In this document: in pieces, positions 24,164 to 31,157 of the stretch
How positions within the stretch are numbered: the stretch's first letter is position 1
Layout of the letters: every line of letters begins with the position of its first letter
Assembly: GCA_016218815.1 (NCBI GenBank)
Contig: JACRCX010000050.1
Coordinates: forward strand, 1-43,541
DNA length: 43,541 nt
Source: Deltaproteobacteria bacterium
Lineage (GTDB): Bacteria > Myxococcota_A > Polyangia > DRWM01 > JAAZOP01
Direction: 5' to 3'
Program-made: the position numbers and the translations under genes
The notes under the pieces: generated by a model
The model's database searches: none
What the model was told of the DNA's origin: nothing
What the model saw: only the letters and a program-made list of their open reading frames with translations

Positions 24164-25313
24164 GTTCCCGATGACAGTCCCGAACCATCCGCGTGTCGTC
24201 CTGCGAGTGCTCGTGCTCTGCGGCCTTGGGCTCGCCTGCGGCCCGCGGACCCCTCCGACCGGGCCGGGACCCGAGGGAGAGGAGGCGGGCGCCGCGACCG
24301 GACCGACTGCGGAGGAACTCCGTTCCGAGTGCACGCGGCTGTTCTATGCGGGGGTGGCCGCGCGGGCGAGCGCGGCGATGGTACAGCTCGAGGGTGTGGT
24401 GGTGCGGTCGGCGGTGCTGCTCGAGGCCGTCGGCAGGTCGGCATCCGGGGGGAGGCCCGCGACCGAGGCCGTCGCGCTGGGCCGGGCGGTCTTGGCCGAT
24501 CCTGCCGTGCGCCGCCAGCTCATGGAGGCGATCGCGCAGTCCTCGGGCGACGTCGGCGTGCTCGTGTCGCTCGGCTCGGCGCTGCTCGGCGGCGACGATC
24601 TCGAGCAGCGGCTGCTCGAGGCGGGCGAGCGGGCGCAGCAGGCGCTGACCGAGGCTTCTCGCGCCAGCGGGCTGGGCGCGAGGGTGCTGGCGTTGCCCGA
24701 TGTGGGGACGCTGCTGGAAGCGCTGTTTCCTTCGCTGCCGTTCCAGGCGGCGGTCGCATCGGCGGAGGTCGTGTTGTTGCAGTCCGGCGCGGTGGCCGAC
24801 GCGGAGGTGCGGCTGATCGTTCCGGGAGACGTGGAAGCGACGCGCGTCGCGGTCGACGCGTGGGCGTCGCGGCCGGCGGGTCTGGGATGCGAGCCGCTGG
24901 TGAGCCGGTTTCCGCTGGCCGAGTCGGTCGCCGACCTGCCTGCCGCCGGCGCGGCGCTGGACGCCGTCGCCGGCTCGCTCCTCCCGTCCGTGCCGATGCG
25001 GGAGGAGACGATTGCGTTGGCGCGCGACCTGCTGGCCGACGCGGGTTTCCGCCTGGCGCTGGACGAGCTGTTCGTCCGGCTGCTGCGGGGCGACGCGGCC
25101 CCGGCCATCTCGTCCGCGGCGGAGGTGGTCGTGGCGCTGCCGGTGCTGCCGCAGGCGATCGCCGCCTGGGCCTCGCGCCTGACGGCGCGCCGCGCCGAGC
25201 TGCCGGATCTGACGCCGGTCCTTCTGTCGTTGGCTTCCGACCCGGAGATGGCATCGATCCTGCGGCGCTTCGTCGAGGTCGTCGTGATGACGGACGGGTG
25301 CATCGGGCTGTAA
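24162..25313 (+). CDS. Alpha-helical lipoprotein of unknown function
   Basis: 383 residues from 24162; an in-frame ATG at 24171 is at least as likely because the first ATG overlaps a -10-like TACGAT. The signal peptide ends in a lipobox GLGLAC (Cys26). The rest is almost entirely Ala/Leu-rich helix (e.g. VALGRAVLADPAVRRQLMEAI, GLGARVLALPDVGTLLEAL) without recognisable catalytic motifs. I do not recognise the family. It lies 54 nt after the TPR gene on the same strand. Confidence 0.78.
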   Translation: MFPMTVPNHPRVVLRVLVLCGLGLACGPRTPPTGPGPEGEEAGAATGPTAEELRSECTRLFYAGVAARASAAMVQLEGVVVRSAVLLEAVGRSASGGRPATEAVALGRAVLADPAVRRQLMEAIAQSSGDVGVLVSLGSALLGGDDLEQRLLEAGERAQQALTEASRASGLGARVLALPDVGTLLEALFPSLPFQAAVASAEVVLLQSGAVADAEVRLIVPGDVEATRVAVDAWASRPAGLGCEPLVSRFPLAESVADLPAAGAALDAVAGSLLPSVPMREETIALARDLLADAGFRLALDELFVRLLRGDAAPAISSAAEVVVALPVLPQAIAAWASRLTARRAELPDLTPVLLSLASDPEMASILRRFVEVVVMTDGCIGL

Positions 25314-25320
25314 CCGGCTC

Positions 25321-25350
25321 GTGGCTGGTAGCTGGTGGCTGGTGGCCGGC
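25321..25350. repeat. 7-bp quasi-tandem repeat
   Basis: Four units GTGGCTG, GTAGCTG, GTGGCTG, GTGGCCG follow within 10 nt of the stop of the 383-aa lipoprotein, before the convergent YHS gene. Confidence 0.75.
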
Positions 25351-25377
25351 GGGGTGCGGGGAACGCGCGGTCGCGGA

Positions 25378-25743
25378 TCAATGCGCGTCACATTCGGGGC
25401 CGGCGTCGGCGCCGGCGAGGCGGCAGAGGGCGCGTTGCGGGTCGGCGAGGAATGCGTCGCGGTGGTCGGGTAGGCAGAAATAGTAGGTCTTGCCGTTCCA
25501 TTCCGCCGAGACGGCGGCCTCTCCGCGTTTGATCGTCATGCCGCAGAACGGGTCCACCACCAGCTCGTCGGGATTGCCGGGGGCGGACTTCGTTGTGGGT
25601 GTGCCGGCCGCGTCGCGGGCGGGCGTCGCCGCGGCATCCCGCCCAGCCGGCTCGGACTTCTTGGCGCAGCCGAGCGACGCCAGCAGGACGCAGAGGACGG
25701 CGGCGAGGTGCCATACGGACGGTGAAACCGTTTCGTGGTTCAT
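25378..25743 (-). CDS. YHS-domain lipoprotein
   Basis: 121 residues. The signal peptide ends in a lipobox LASLGC (Cys26), followed by a low-complexity Ala/Thr spacer. A YHS domain occupies about residues 62-105 (VDPFCGMTI, NGKTYYFCLPDHRDAFLADPQ). YHS domains bind metal ions through the conserved Cys and are common in copper-handling proteins. The C-terminal tail has two more Cys residues and ends DAH. Its ATG overlaps the stop of an upstream small frame (ATGA). Confidence 0.85.
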   Translation of the reverse strand: MNHETVSPSVWHLAAVLCVLLASLGCAKKSEPAGRDAAATPARDAAGTPTTKSAPGNPDELVVDPFCGMTIKRGEAAVSAEWNGKTYYFCLPDHRDAFLADPQRALCRLAGADAGPECDAH

Positions 25744-25985
25744 CGCGCCTCCCTCTCCGCCTCGAGCACCTGCTGGACGAGCGCGCCGGCGTGAGTCGCG
25801 GCGTGGGTTTCGCCAAGGCCGTCGCAGGTCAGGGTCGGGTTGGCGCGTCCGGAATACGCCGGGTGCAGCATCGGGGGTATTTGAGGGGCGGGTGGGGGAA
25901 AGGTCAAGGGAGGGGGGGCTTGTCGCGAGACGCCGGCCTTGACGACATCGGGGTCGCGCGGCAGGATGAACCGGCTGTTGAGCAC
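25740..25985 (-). CDS. Possible small protein coupled to the YHS gene
   Basis: An 81-codon frame that ends in an ATGA overlap with the YHS lipoprotein start. The first 38 residues are Pro-rich and look random. The last 43 (from MLHPAYSGRANPTLTCDGLGETHAA) look more protein-like. I do not recognise it. It could be the 3' end of a gene cut by the rearrangement at 25990, or simply an untranslated leader. Confidence 0.25.
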   Translation of the reverse strand: MLNSRFILPRDPDVVKAGVSRQAPPPLTFPPPAPQIPPMLHPAYSGRANPTLTCDGLGETHAATHAGALVQQVLEAEREAR

Positions 25986-25989
25986 GAAG

Positions 25990-26112
25990 GCGGGTCGGGC
26001 CTACCGACCGTAAGGAGGGGATCGATGGACCGGCGGATTCTGCTCATCGAGGAGGTGAGCTACGCGCTCAACACCTGTCGGCTGTGGGACTGCGATCTGC
26101 CGGACTGGTAGC
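25990..26112 (+). pseudogene. Remnant of the 3' end of a TolB-like lipoprotein gene
   Basis: The frame ending at 26112 (RILLIEEVSY, then CRLWDCDLPDW) matches the last residues of the intact protein at 36319-37806 (GILLIEELSY, YRLWDCDLPVM). Similarity extends weakly upstream (GSGLPTV-RR versus GSEGAPKVYRR). Everything before about 25990 is lost. Confidence 0.75.
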
Positions 26113-26154
26113 CCCGGTTCGCGAACTGGTCGGCGTCCGAGGAAGGCGAGGAAC

Positions 26155-26352
26155 ATGGACAGCAGCCGGATCGGAAGCCTTCGGGGTTGCGCGGCTTGCC
26201 TGTGCTGGTGCTTCGCGGTTCAAGCATGCTCGCCGGCTGGAGCAACCTCGGACGACGCCGGGGATGCTGTAGATGCCGACGACGGCGGGCGCGAGGCGCT
26301 GCCGCGGGCGAGGTTCGCCGCCTCCCCGGTGTGGATCGTCGAGGACCCTTAA
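26155..26352 (+). pseudogene. Remnant of a lipoprotein gene 5' end
   Basis: 65 codons. Signal peptide with lipobox-like VQAC, then TSDDAGDAVDADDGGRE, matching the N-terminus of the intact 294-aa lipoprotein at 37853 (VHACMPTAPTSDDA, SDADDGGREI). The frame stops shortly after the acidic spacer. With the preceding remnant it keeps the same gene order and spacing as the intact pair, so it is one decayed duplicate. Confidence 0.72.
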
Positions 26353-26365
26353 CTACCCTGTTCGC

Positions 26366-26402
26366 CTCCCCATCTCTCCAGCCGACCTCTCCACCTCTCC
26401 AG
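26366..26402. repeat. 8-9-bp CTCTCC quasi-tandem repeat
   Basis: Imperfect units of (A/G)(C/T)CTCTCCA follow each other just after the decayed lipoprotein gene. It belongs to the same general class as the other short-period intergenic repeats here but has a different unit. Confidence 0.6.
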
Positions 26403-26521
26403 TGCCGGGAGCCGCGGCTCCGTCCGAAGTCCGACCCCTCGCGGAATTTTCGCGACCGCCCGGCGCTCGTGCTAGCGTCCGGCCGGACGGGGAGGGGGCC
26501 GGGGGAGGGAGGTGCGGGACG

Positions 26522-27136
26522 ATGACGGAAGTCAAGGCGACGAACATCAAGTGGCACGAGGGGATCGCGCAAGAGGAACGGTGCGGCTGTCTGGGATGCC
26601 GGGGCTGCACGATGTGGTTCACGGGGCTGCCGGCCAGCGGAAAGAGCACGGTCTCGACCGCGCTGGAGCACGCGCTGGTCGCGCGCGGCATCCATTCCTA
26701 TCGGCTGGACGGGGACAACATCCGCCACGGGCTGAACAAGAACCTCGGGTTCTCGCGCGAGGACCGCGCGGAGAACATCCGCCGCATCGGCGAGGTGGCC
26801 AAGCTGTTTGCCGACTCGGGGTGCATCGCGCTCACCGCGTTCATCAGCCCCTACATCGAGGATCGGGACCGCAACCGCAAGCTGCACGAGGAGGCTGGGC
26901 TGGCCTTCCTGGAGGTGTTCGTCGACGCGCCGCTCGGCGTGTGCGAGACGCGCGATCCCAAGGGCCAGTACAAGGCCGCGCGCGCGGGCAAGATCAAGGG
27001 ATTCACCGGCGTCGACGACCCGTACGAGGCGCCGCCGAAACCGGAGCTGGTGCTCAAGACGGACGAGCTGACGGTCGAGCAGTGCGTGAAGAGCTGCATC
27101 GAGCTGTTGGAGAAGCGCGGGATCCTGCGCCGGTAG
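26522..27136 (+). CDS. cysC: Adenylylsulfate (APS) kinase
   Basis: 204 residues, start set by SD GGGAGG. Walker A is GLPASGKST (35-43). It has the APS-binding segment LDGDNIRHGLN (62-72), FISPY (107-111) with the family's conserved Ser, and the lid KGFTG (159-163). It phosphorylates APS to PAPS with ATP. No cysN, cysD or cysH is nearby, so it may serve sulfotransferase reactions. The N-terminal 29 residues carry a CGCLGCRGC cluster not usual in CysC. Segments such as KAARAGKIKGFTG and DDPYEAP resemble the plant and animal APS-kinase branch. Confidence 0.93.
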   Translation: MTEVKATNIKWHEGIAQEERCGCLGCRGCTMWFTGLPASGKSTVSTALEHALVARGIHSYRLDGDNIRHGLNKNLGFSREDRAENIRRIGEVAKLFADSGCIALTAFISPYIEDRDRNRKLHEEAGLAFLEVFVDAPLGVCETRDPKGQYKAARAGKIKGFTGVDDPYEAPPKPELVLKTDELTVEQCVKSCIELLEKRGILRR

Positions 27137-27212
27137 GGGAGTGCGGGGAGCTTGCCCGCCGAAGCCCGGAGGGCGAAGGCGGGTGCGGGAAGTGCGGAGG
27201 GGAGCGGGCGGC

Positions 27213-27809
27213 ATGCAGCGGCGCGTCTTGATCGGGATGTGTTCGGGGTTGTCGCTGCTCGCGGTTGCCGCTTGCGGCAGCAGACCGTCGGCCAACGGGT
27301 CGTCGAATCCCGCCGCCGATCGCGGGGGCGAGGCGGCGGCGACAGCGGACGGGGCGGGCTCCACGGCGGCCGAGCTGCGCCTGGAGCTGCGGACGCCGAA
27401 GACGGTCTACGCGGAGGGAGAAGCGCTGGAGTTCACGGCCTGGCTGGTGAACGGAACCGCGGCCCCGGTCGTGGTCCTCCGGCGCGCCGCGCACGTGGAT
27501 CTCAGCCTGGACGCGGTGAACGAGGCGGGGGAGTTCATCACGACCCTGCTTCCGCCGGAGCCGCCGATGCCGCCGACGGCCGACGATCTGGCGACGATCG
27601 ACCCCGGCGCCGAGCTGGAGCTTCGGGACTGGGAGCTGCTCCAACGGGTCAACGAGCAGATCGTGGGCGGCAACGAGCGGACCGGCCGCTTCGTGGTCAC
27701 GGCCCGGTACCACGCCGGCACCGGCCTCACGGAGAATCTGCGGGAGCTGGATCCCGCCGCCTGGGTCGGCTCGCTCACCTCCAACACCGTCCTTATCGAG
27801 GTACGCTAG
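27213..27809 (+). CDS. Lipoprotein with Ig-like/BsuPI-like domain
   Basis: 198 residues. The signal peptide ends in a lipobox LAVAAC (Cys21), followed by a Ser/Ala spacer. The body (about 50-198) is beta-rich: LRLELRTPKTVYAEGEALEFTAWLVNGT, then ERTGRFVVTARYH and a final strand SNTVLIEV. This is the pattern of immunoglobulin-like intracellular proteinase inhibitor (BsuPI-like) or DUF-type domains that begin with a usage of relative strength statements (vNgT). Assignment is tentative. It follows the APS kinase after 76 nt. Confidence 0.72.
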   Translation: MQRRVLIGMCSGLSLLAVAACGSRPSANGSSNPAADRGGEAAATADGAGSTAAELRLELRTPKTVYAEGEALEFTAWLVNGTAAPVVVLRRAAHVDLSLDAVNEAGEFITTLLPPEPPMPPTADDLATIDPGAELELRDWELLQRVNEQIVGGNERTGRFVVTARYHAGTGLTENLRELDPAAWVGSLTSNTVLIEVR

Positions 27810-27817
27810 CGTTCATC

Positions 27818-27888
27818 ACCCGGCGGGAGCACTCGCGCCGGACGCCCGCTGCGCAGGCGTCCGACGCTGCGTGGCTCCCCTACCGGGT
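27818..27888. repeat. 71-bp imperfect palindrome
   Basis: Nested inverted repeats: ACCCGG/CCGGGT at the outside, GGGAGC-AC/GT-GGCTCCC next, and a perfect 8-bp inner stem CGGACGCC/GGCGTCCG (27839-27846 and 27856-27863) with a 9-nt loop. It starts 9 nt after a stop codon. No T-tract follows, so it is not an ordinary intrinsic terminator. Confidence 0.7.
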
Positions 27889-27925
27889 TTGAACGAGGAC
27901 CACCGGGGATGCTCCGCACCTCCGG

Positions 27926-27960
27926 ACCAAGAACCAAGTACCAATAACCAACAACCCATA
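27926..27960. repeat. 7-bp quasi-tandem repeat (ACCAAxx)
   Basis: Five units ACCAAGA, ACCAAGT, ACCAATA, ACCAACA, ACCCATA. AT-rich compared with its surroundings and immediately upstream of the candidate promoter of the next gene. Confidence 0.8.
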
Positions 27961-27963
27961 GCC

Positions 27964-27993
27964 TTGCCCGGACCGCGGGCGGTCGGCTAGTCT
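27964..27993 (+). promoter_or_regulatory. Candidate promoter of the 526-aa lipoprotein
   Basis: TTGCCC (27964-27969), 18 nt, TAGTCT (27988-27993). The ATG at 28020 follows an SD GGGGAGG. Confidence 0.45.
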
Positions 27994-28019
27994 CGGTCGG
28001 ACTCGCAGGGGAGGTTCGG

Positions 28020-29600
28020 ATGCGTCGCTGGTGGATCGGTCATTTTCTTCCCGTGACGGCGGTTTCGGGGGCGGTAGTCGCCGCACTGGTCGGGACGGGC
28101 TGCCCGCCGCCGGCCGAGGAGCCGGATTCCGGGCCGGTCGTCGCGCCGCCGCTGGTCTCGACCCAGCAGAACGAGGAGCTGGCGGCGGCGAAGGCGAGGA
28201 TCGTCCCGTACGACGTCGCGCAAGGGACCACGGTCTATGCCATCCGCGACCTGCTGCAGGCGGCCGAGCGGCTGCCGAATCCGCGCGAGCGGGGCGAGGC
28301 GCAGTTCCTGGCGGCGGCGGCCACGCTCGACATCGTCCTGTACTCGGACCTCATGGCCGACGATCGACCCCTGGCCGGCCTGCGCGACGCCTGGCAGGCC
28401 GACGGGCGCAACGGCATCGTCGCTTCGGTCGATGTCTTCCTGGAGCGCATGGCCGGCTCCTTCCTGCCGGCGGCCGAGCGCAACGCCCGGGTCGTCGCGG
28501 ACGCCATGCGCAGACGCGACCACGTCTCGGAGGACGTCCCCGCGCTCAACGGGATAGCCGCCGACGACGGGCCGCTGTCCTTCGCCGCGCGCGTGCTCCT
28601 GCTCGACCTGCACGCCCGGCTGCTCGAGCGCGCCGACGCCGAAGGTTCGGCCGTGCTGTTCTCGGAAGGCGTCGCGCTGGCGGCCGGGCTGCCCGATCCG
28701 TCCGGAGACGCATTCGCCTCGCTCAGCGCCGAGGCGCAGGCGGTGGCGAGGCTGCTCGCCTTCGCCGGCGCGAATGCCGCGGCGGTGCGGCAAGCCGCCT
28801 CCGACGAGCCGCTGGCCGCGCTGATCGGGACCTGGATCGATGCCCGGCGGCTCGACGAGCGGCCGCTGTCCTTCACGATCCCGCTTCGTCTGGCCGATCT
28901 CCCCGGGGAGGGCGCGGCGTTGCCGAACGTGACGTTCGCCGGCCGTGCGCCGGCGGCGCGCCTCTACGTTTCCCTCGGCACGAGCGAGGTCGTCGTCGGA
29001 TTGACGGACGAGGTGCGGGTGAGCGGCGGGTCGGTGGAGCTGTCCCGTGCGGGATTGGGCGGTGAGGGCGAGCCGTCGACGACTTGTCCGGTGTCGGACC
29101 CGCTGCCCGCGCCGCCGCGTCGCTGGACCTGCCTGCAGAGCGCGCTCGCCGCCGCCGGGGCGGCGGGCGGCAATCACCGGATCCTGCTGGCCTCCGACGG
29201 GAACGTGCCCTTGTCGGTGGCGGCGGCCGTCTTGCGAGAGACGTCGGCGAGCGGAATACCCGAGGTCGAGGCCGGTGGGGTGGATGCTGACGGCCTCCTG
29301 ACGGCCTTCCCGTTCGCGTTCAGCGAGGATCGCACGCTGGTTTCCTCGCTCGCGACCGTGCGCATCGCCCAGGGCGGCTTCTACGTCGGCAAGCGCGGCG
29401 AGTTGACGCAGGTGCCGCGCGTCTCGGGCGCCTACGACTACGCCGGCCTGGCGTCCACGGTGCGCGGGCGGGAGCCGCCCTTTGTCGTTTCCCCCGCCGA
29501 CGGCACCGCCTGGTCGGTCGTCCTGGGTGCCGTTTCGGCGCTCACCGACCTCGCTGGCGGGGCCGGCACCGTCGTCCAGCTCCTCTCCGGGGGCCAGTAG
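28020..29600 (+). CDS. Large lipoprotein of unknown function
   Basis: 526 residues. The signal peptide ends in a lipobox LVGTGC (Cys28). The region to about residue 280 is alpha-helical and Ala/Leu-rich. The C-terminal half is mixed. One segment (GGNHRILLASDGNVPLSVAAAVLRETSASGI, residues about 381-411) resembles the periplasmic fold of ExbD/TolR proteins (v-i-aD-x-x-vpy-x-x-l), a resemblance often seen in myxobacterial lipoproteins. I would not assign a function. A convergent gene begins 6 nt after its stop. Confidence 0.75.
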   Translation: MRRWWIGHFLPVTAVSGAVVAALVGTGCPPPAEEPDSGPVVAPPLVSTQQNEELAAAKARIVPYDVAQGTTVYAIRDLLQAAERLPNPRERGEAQFLAAAATLDIVLYSDLMADDRPLAGLRDAWQADGRNGIVASVDVFLERMAGSFLPAAERNARVVADAMRRRDHVSEDVPALNGIAADDGPLSFAARVLLLDLHARLLERADAEGSAVLFSEGVALAAGLPDPSGDAFASLSAEAQAVARLLAFAGANAAAVRQAASDEPLAALIGTWIDARRLDERPLSFTIPLRLADLPGEGAALPNVTFAGRAPAARLYVSLGTSEVVVGLTDEVRVSGGSVELSRAGLGGEGEPSTTCPVSDPLPAPPRRWTCLQSALAAAGAAGGNHRILLASDGNVPLSVAAAVLRETSASGIPEVEAGGVDADGLLTAFPFAFSEDRTLVSSLATVRIAQGGFYVGKRGELTQVPRVSGAYDYAGLASTVRGREPPFVVSPADGTAWSVVLGAVSALTDLAGGAGTVVQLLSGGQ

Positions 29601-29606
29601 GGCCGT

Positions 29607-31157
29607 CTACTCGAGCCGCGTCGTCAGGGCGATCGGGGTGACCGAGGCGGTGCCGCCGGCCTCGACGACCACCCAGCCGGCGGGTCCGGCGGCGTGCCGG
29701 TCGGGACCGAGCCGCGCGTCCTCGAGGAGCACGACGACGCGGTATCGTCCCGAGGGCAGGCCGGCGACGTGCCAGGCGCCGGTGTCGTCGGTGCGGGCGG
29801 TCGGGGCGCCGGCGATGGCCGAGAGGTCGAAGCCGCCTTCGGGGGCCGCGTCCACGGCGGCCGCCGCGGTCTGGTCGAGCAGCGCGAGGGCGATGCCTGG
29901 GGCCGAGCGGCCGTCGAGGGTGACGGTCCCCTGGAGCGCGCCCCGGGGGCCGGGAGGCGCGAGCGAGCAGGCGTCGAGCACCTTGGCGTCGACGCCCTCG
30001 GCGCGTGCCGCGTCCTTCGTCTTGGCGGCGAGGTCCAACTCTCCGCGCGCGACGCGGGCGCGGCAGACGTCGAGGGCGGCGGATCCCAGGTGGAAGCGCG
30101 AGAGGTCGGCGATGGCGTCGAGCACGGCATCGGCGGCGCCTCCGGGGGCCGGACCGCGGAGACCAGCCGCCAGCCGGCCGAGGATCTCGTTGTCTCGGGT
30201 ACGCTGGTACAGGGCCACAAGGCGCCGCGCCGACTCTCCGGGGTCGAAGCGGGCCAGCGGCTCCAGGGCATGCAGCCGGGCGGCGGTCGCCCCGCGAAGG
30301 TCGCCCAGGCCCCAGGTCGCGACGGCCTTTGCCGCGGCTGCCTCGGCCTCCGCGCCGACGGGCGGCGGGACGGACGCGAGACCCACGTCGGGCAGGACAC
30401 CGCGCGCGACGCGCGGGACGTCGCCGGCCACCAGCACCCGGACCGCCCGCGGCTGGCCGGCGAGGACCGACTCGGCCGGCTCGGGCGGACGGGCGAGCGG
30501 GCCCCACGGAACGCGGCACAGGAGGACCAGGGCGAACCCGAGGCCGGCGACCGCACCGAGCCCCGGGAGGGCGATGCGGGTGGGCGTCAGCGCGGCGAAC
30601 GCGACGGCGAGCACGGCGGCGGCGAGCGGCACCTGCATGAGGAACGAGGTCTCGACGGCGTCGGTCCACTCGGCCGAGACCGGCATCAGGAGATGGCGGT
30701 CCAGCGCCACGCGCCGGCCGACCTCCTCGAACGGGTCGGCGACCACGAGGAAGAAGACGTAGGTCGCGGCCACGGCGACAAGGGTCAGGACCAGGCGGCG
30801 ACGGGAGACGCCGTCGGGCAGCAGCCGGCGGCGGACGGTGAGGGCGAGCACCAGGAAGATGGTGCCCAGGCCGCCGAGGACGACGGCGTGGTAGGTCGAC
30901 GAGCCGCCGCCGTAGTACTCCCGCATCGCGCGCAGCGCCCGGAACTGGTCCCATTCCAGCAGGCCCGCGGACGCCCCCGGCTCGTCCAGGGCCTCGACGA
31001 CCTCGCGGGTCGCGACGGTCGCGGTGGCCAGGCCGGCGACGGCGCCGGCGATGAGCACGAGCAGGATGAAGATGACCTGGAGCATGACGGTGTGGACGGC
31101 ATGGGCGCGGCGCAGGCGGCCCACGTCGACCTGCCACGGCCGCGCTTCGTCTACCAC
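29607..31157 (-). CDS. Polytopic membrane protein with carboxypeptidase-regulatory-like domain
   Basis: 516 residues. The GTG start overlaps the upstream stop by 7 nt; an internal ATG at 31085 is an alternative. Five predicted membrane helices lie at about 25-47, 91-108, 122-140, 172-190 and 197-215, giving an inner-membrane part. The rest is extracytoplasmic. An Ala-rich helical region leads to a beta-sandwich of the carboxypeptidase-regulatory/CnaB-like type (LQGTVTLDGRSAPGIALALL, TDDTGAWHVAGLPSGRYRVVVLLE, about 408-485). It probably works with the upstream-encoded glycosidase-like protein. Confidence 0.8.
   Translation of the reverse strand: MVDEARPWQVDVGRLRRAHAVHTVMLQVIFILLVLIAGAVAGLATATVATREVVEALDEPGASAGLLEWDQFRALRAMREYYGGGSSTYHAVVLGGLGTIFLVLALTVRRRLLPDGVSRRRLVLTLVAVAATYVFFLVVADPFEEVGRRVALDRHLLMPVSAEWTDAVETSFLMQVPLAAAVLAVAFAALTPTRIALPGLGAVAGLGFALVLLCRVPWGPLARPPEPAESVLAGQPRAVRVLVAGDVPRVARGVLPDVGLASVPPPVGAEAEAAAAKAVATWGLGDLRGATAARLHALEPLARFDPGESARRLVALYQRTRDNEILGRLAAGLRGPAPGGAADAVLDAIADLSRFHLGSAALDVCRARVARGELDLAAKTKDAARAEGVDAKVLDACSLAPPGPRGALQGTVTLDGRSAPGIALALLDQTAAAAVDAAPEGGFDLSAIAGAPTARTDDTGAWHVAGLPSGRYRVVVLLEDARLGPDRHAAGPAGWVVVEAGGTASVTPIALTTRLE

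Noticed and set aside
23154..25391. 745-codon minus-strand frame
   Set aside because: Antisense to the TPR and 383-aa lipoprotein genes, with no domains.
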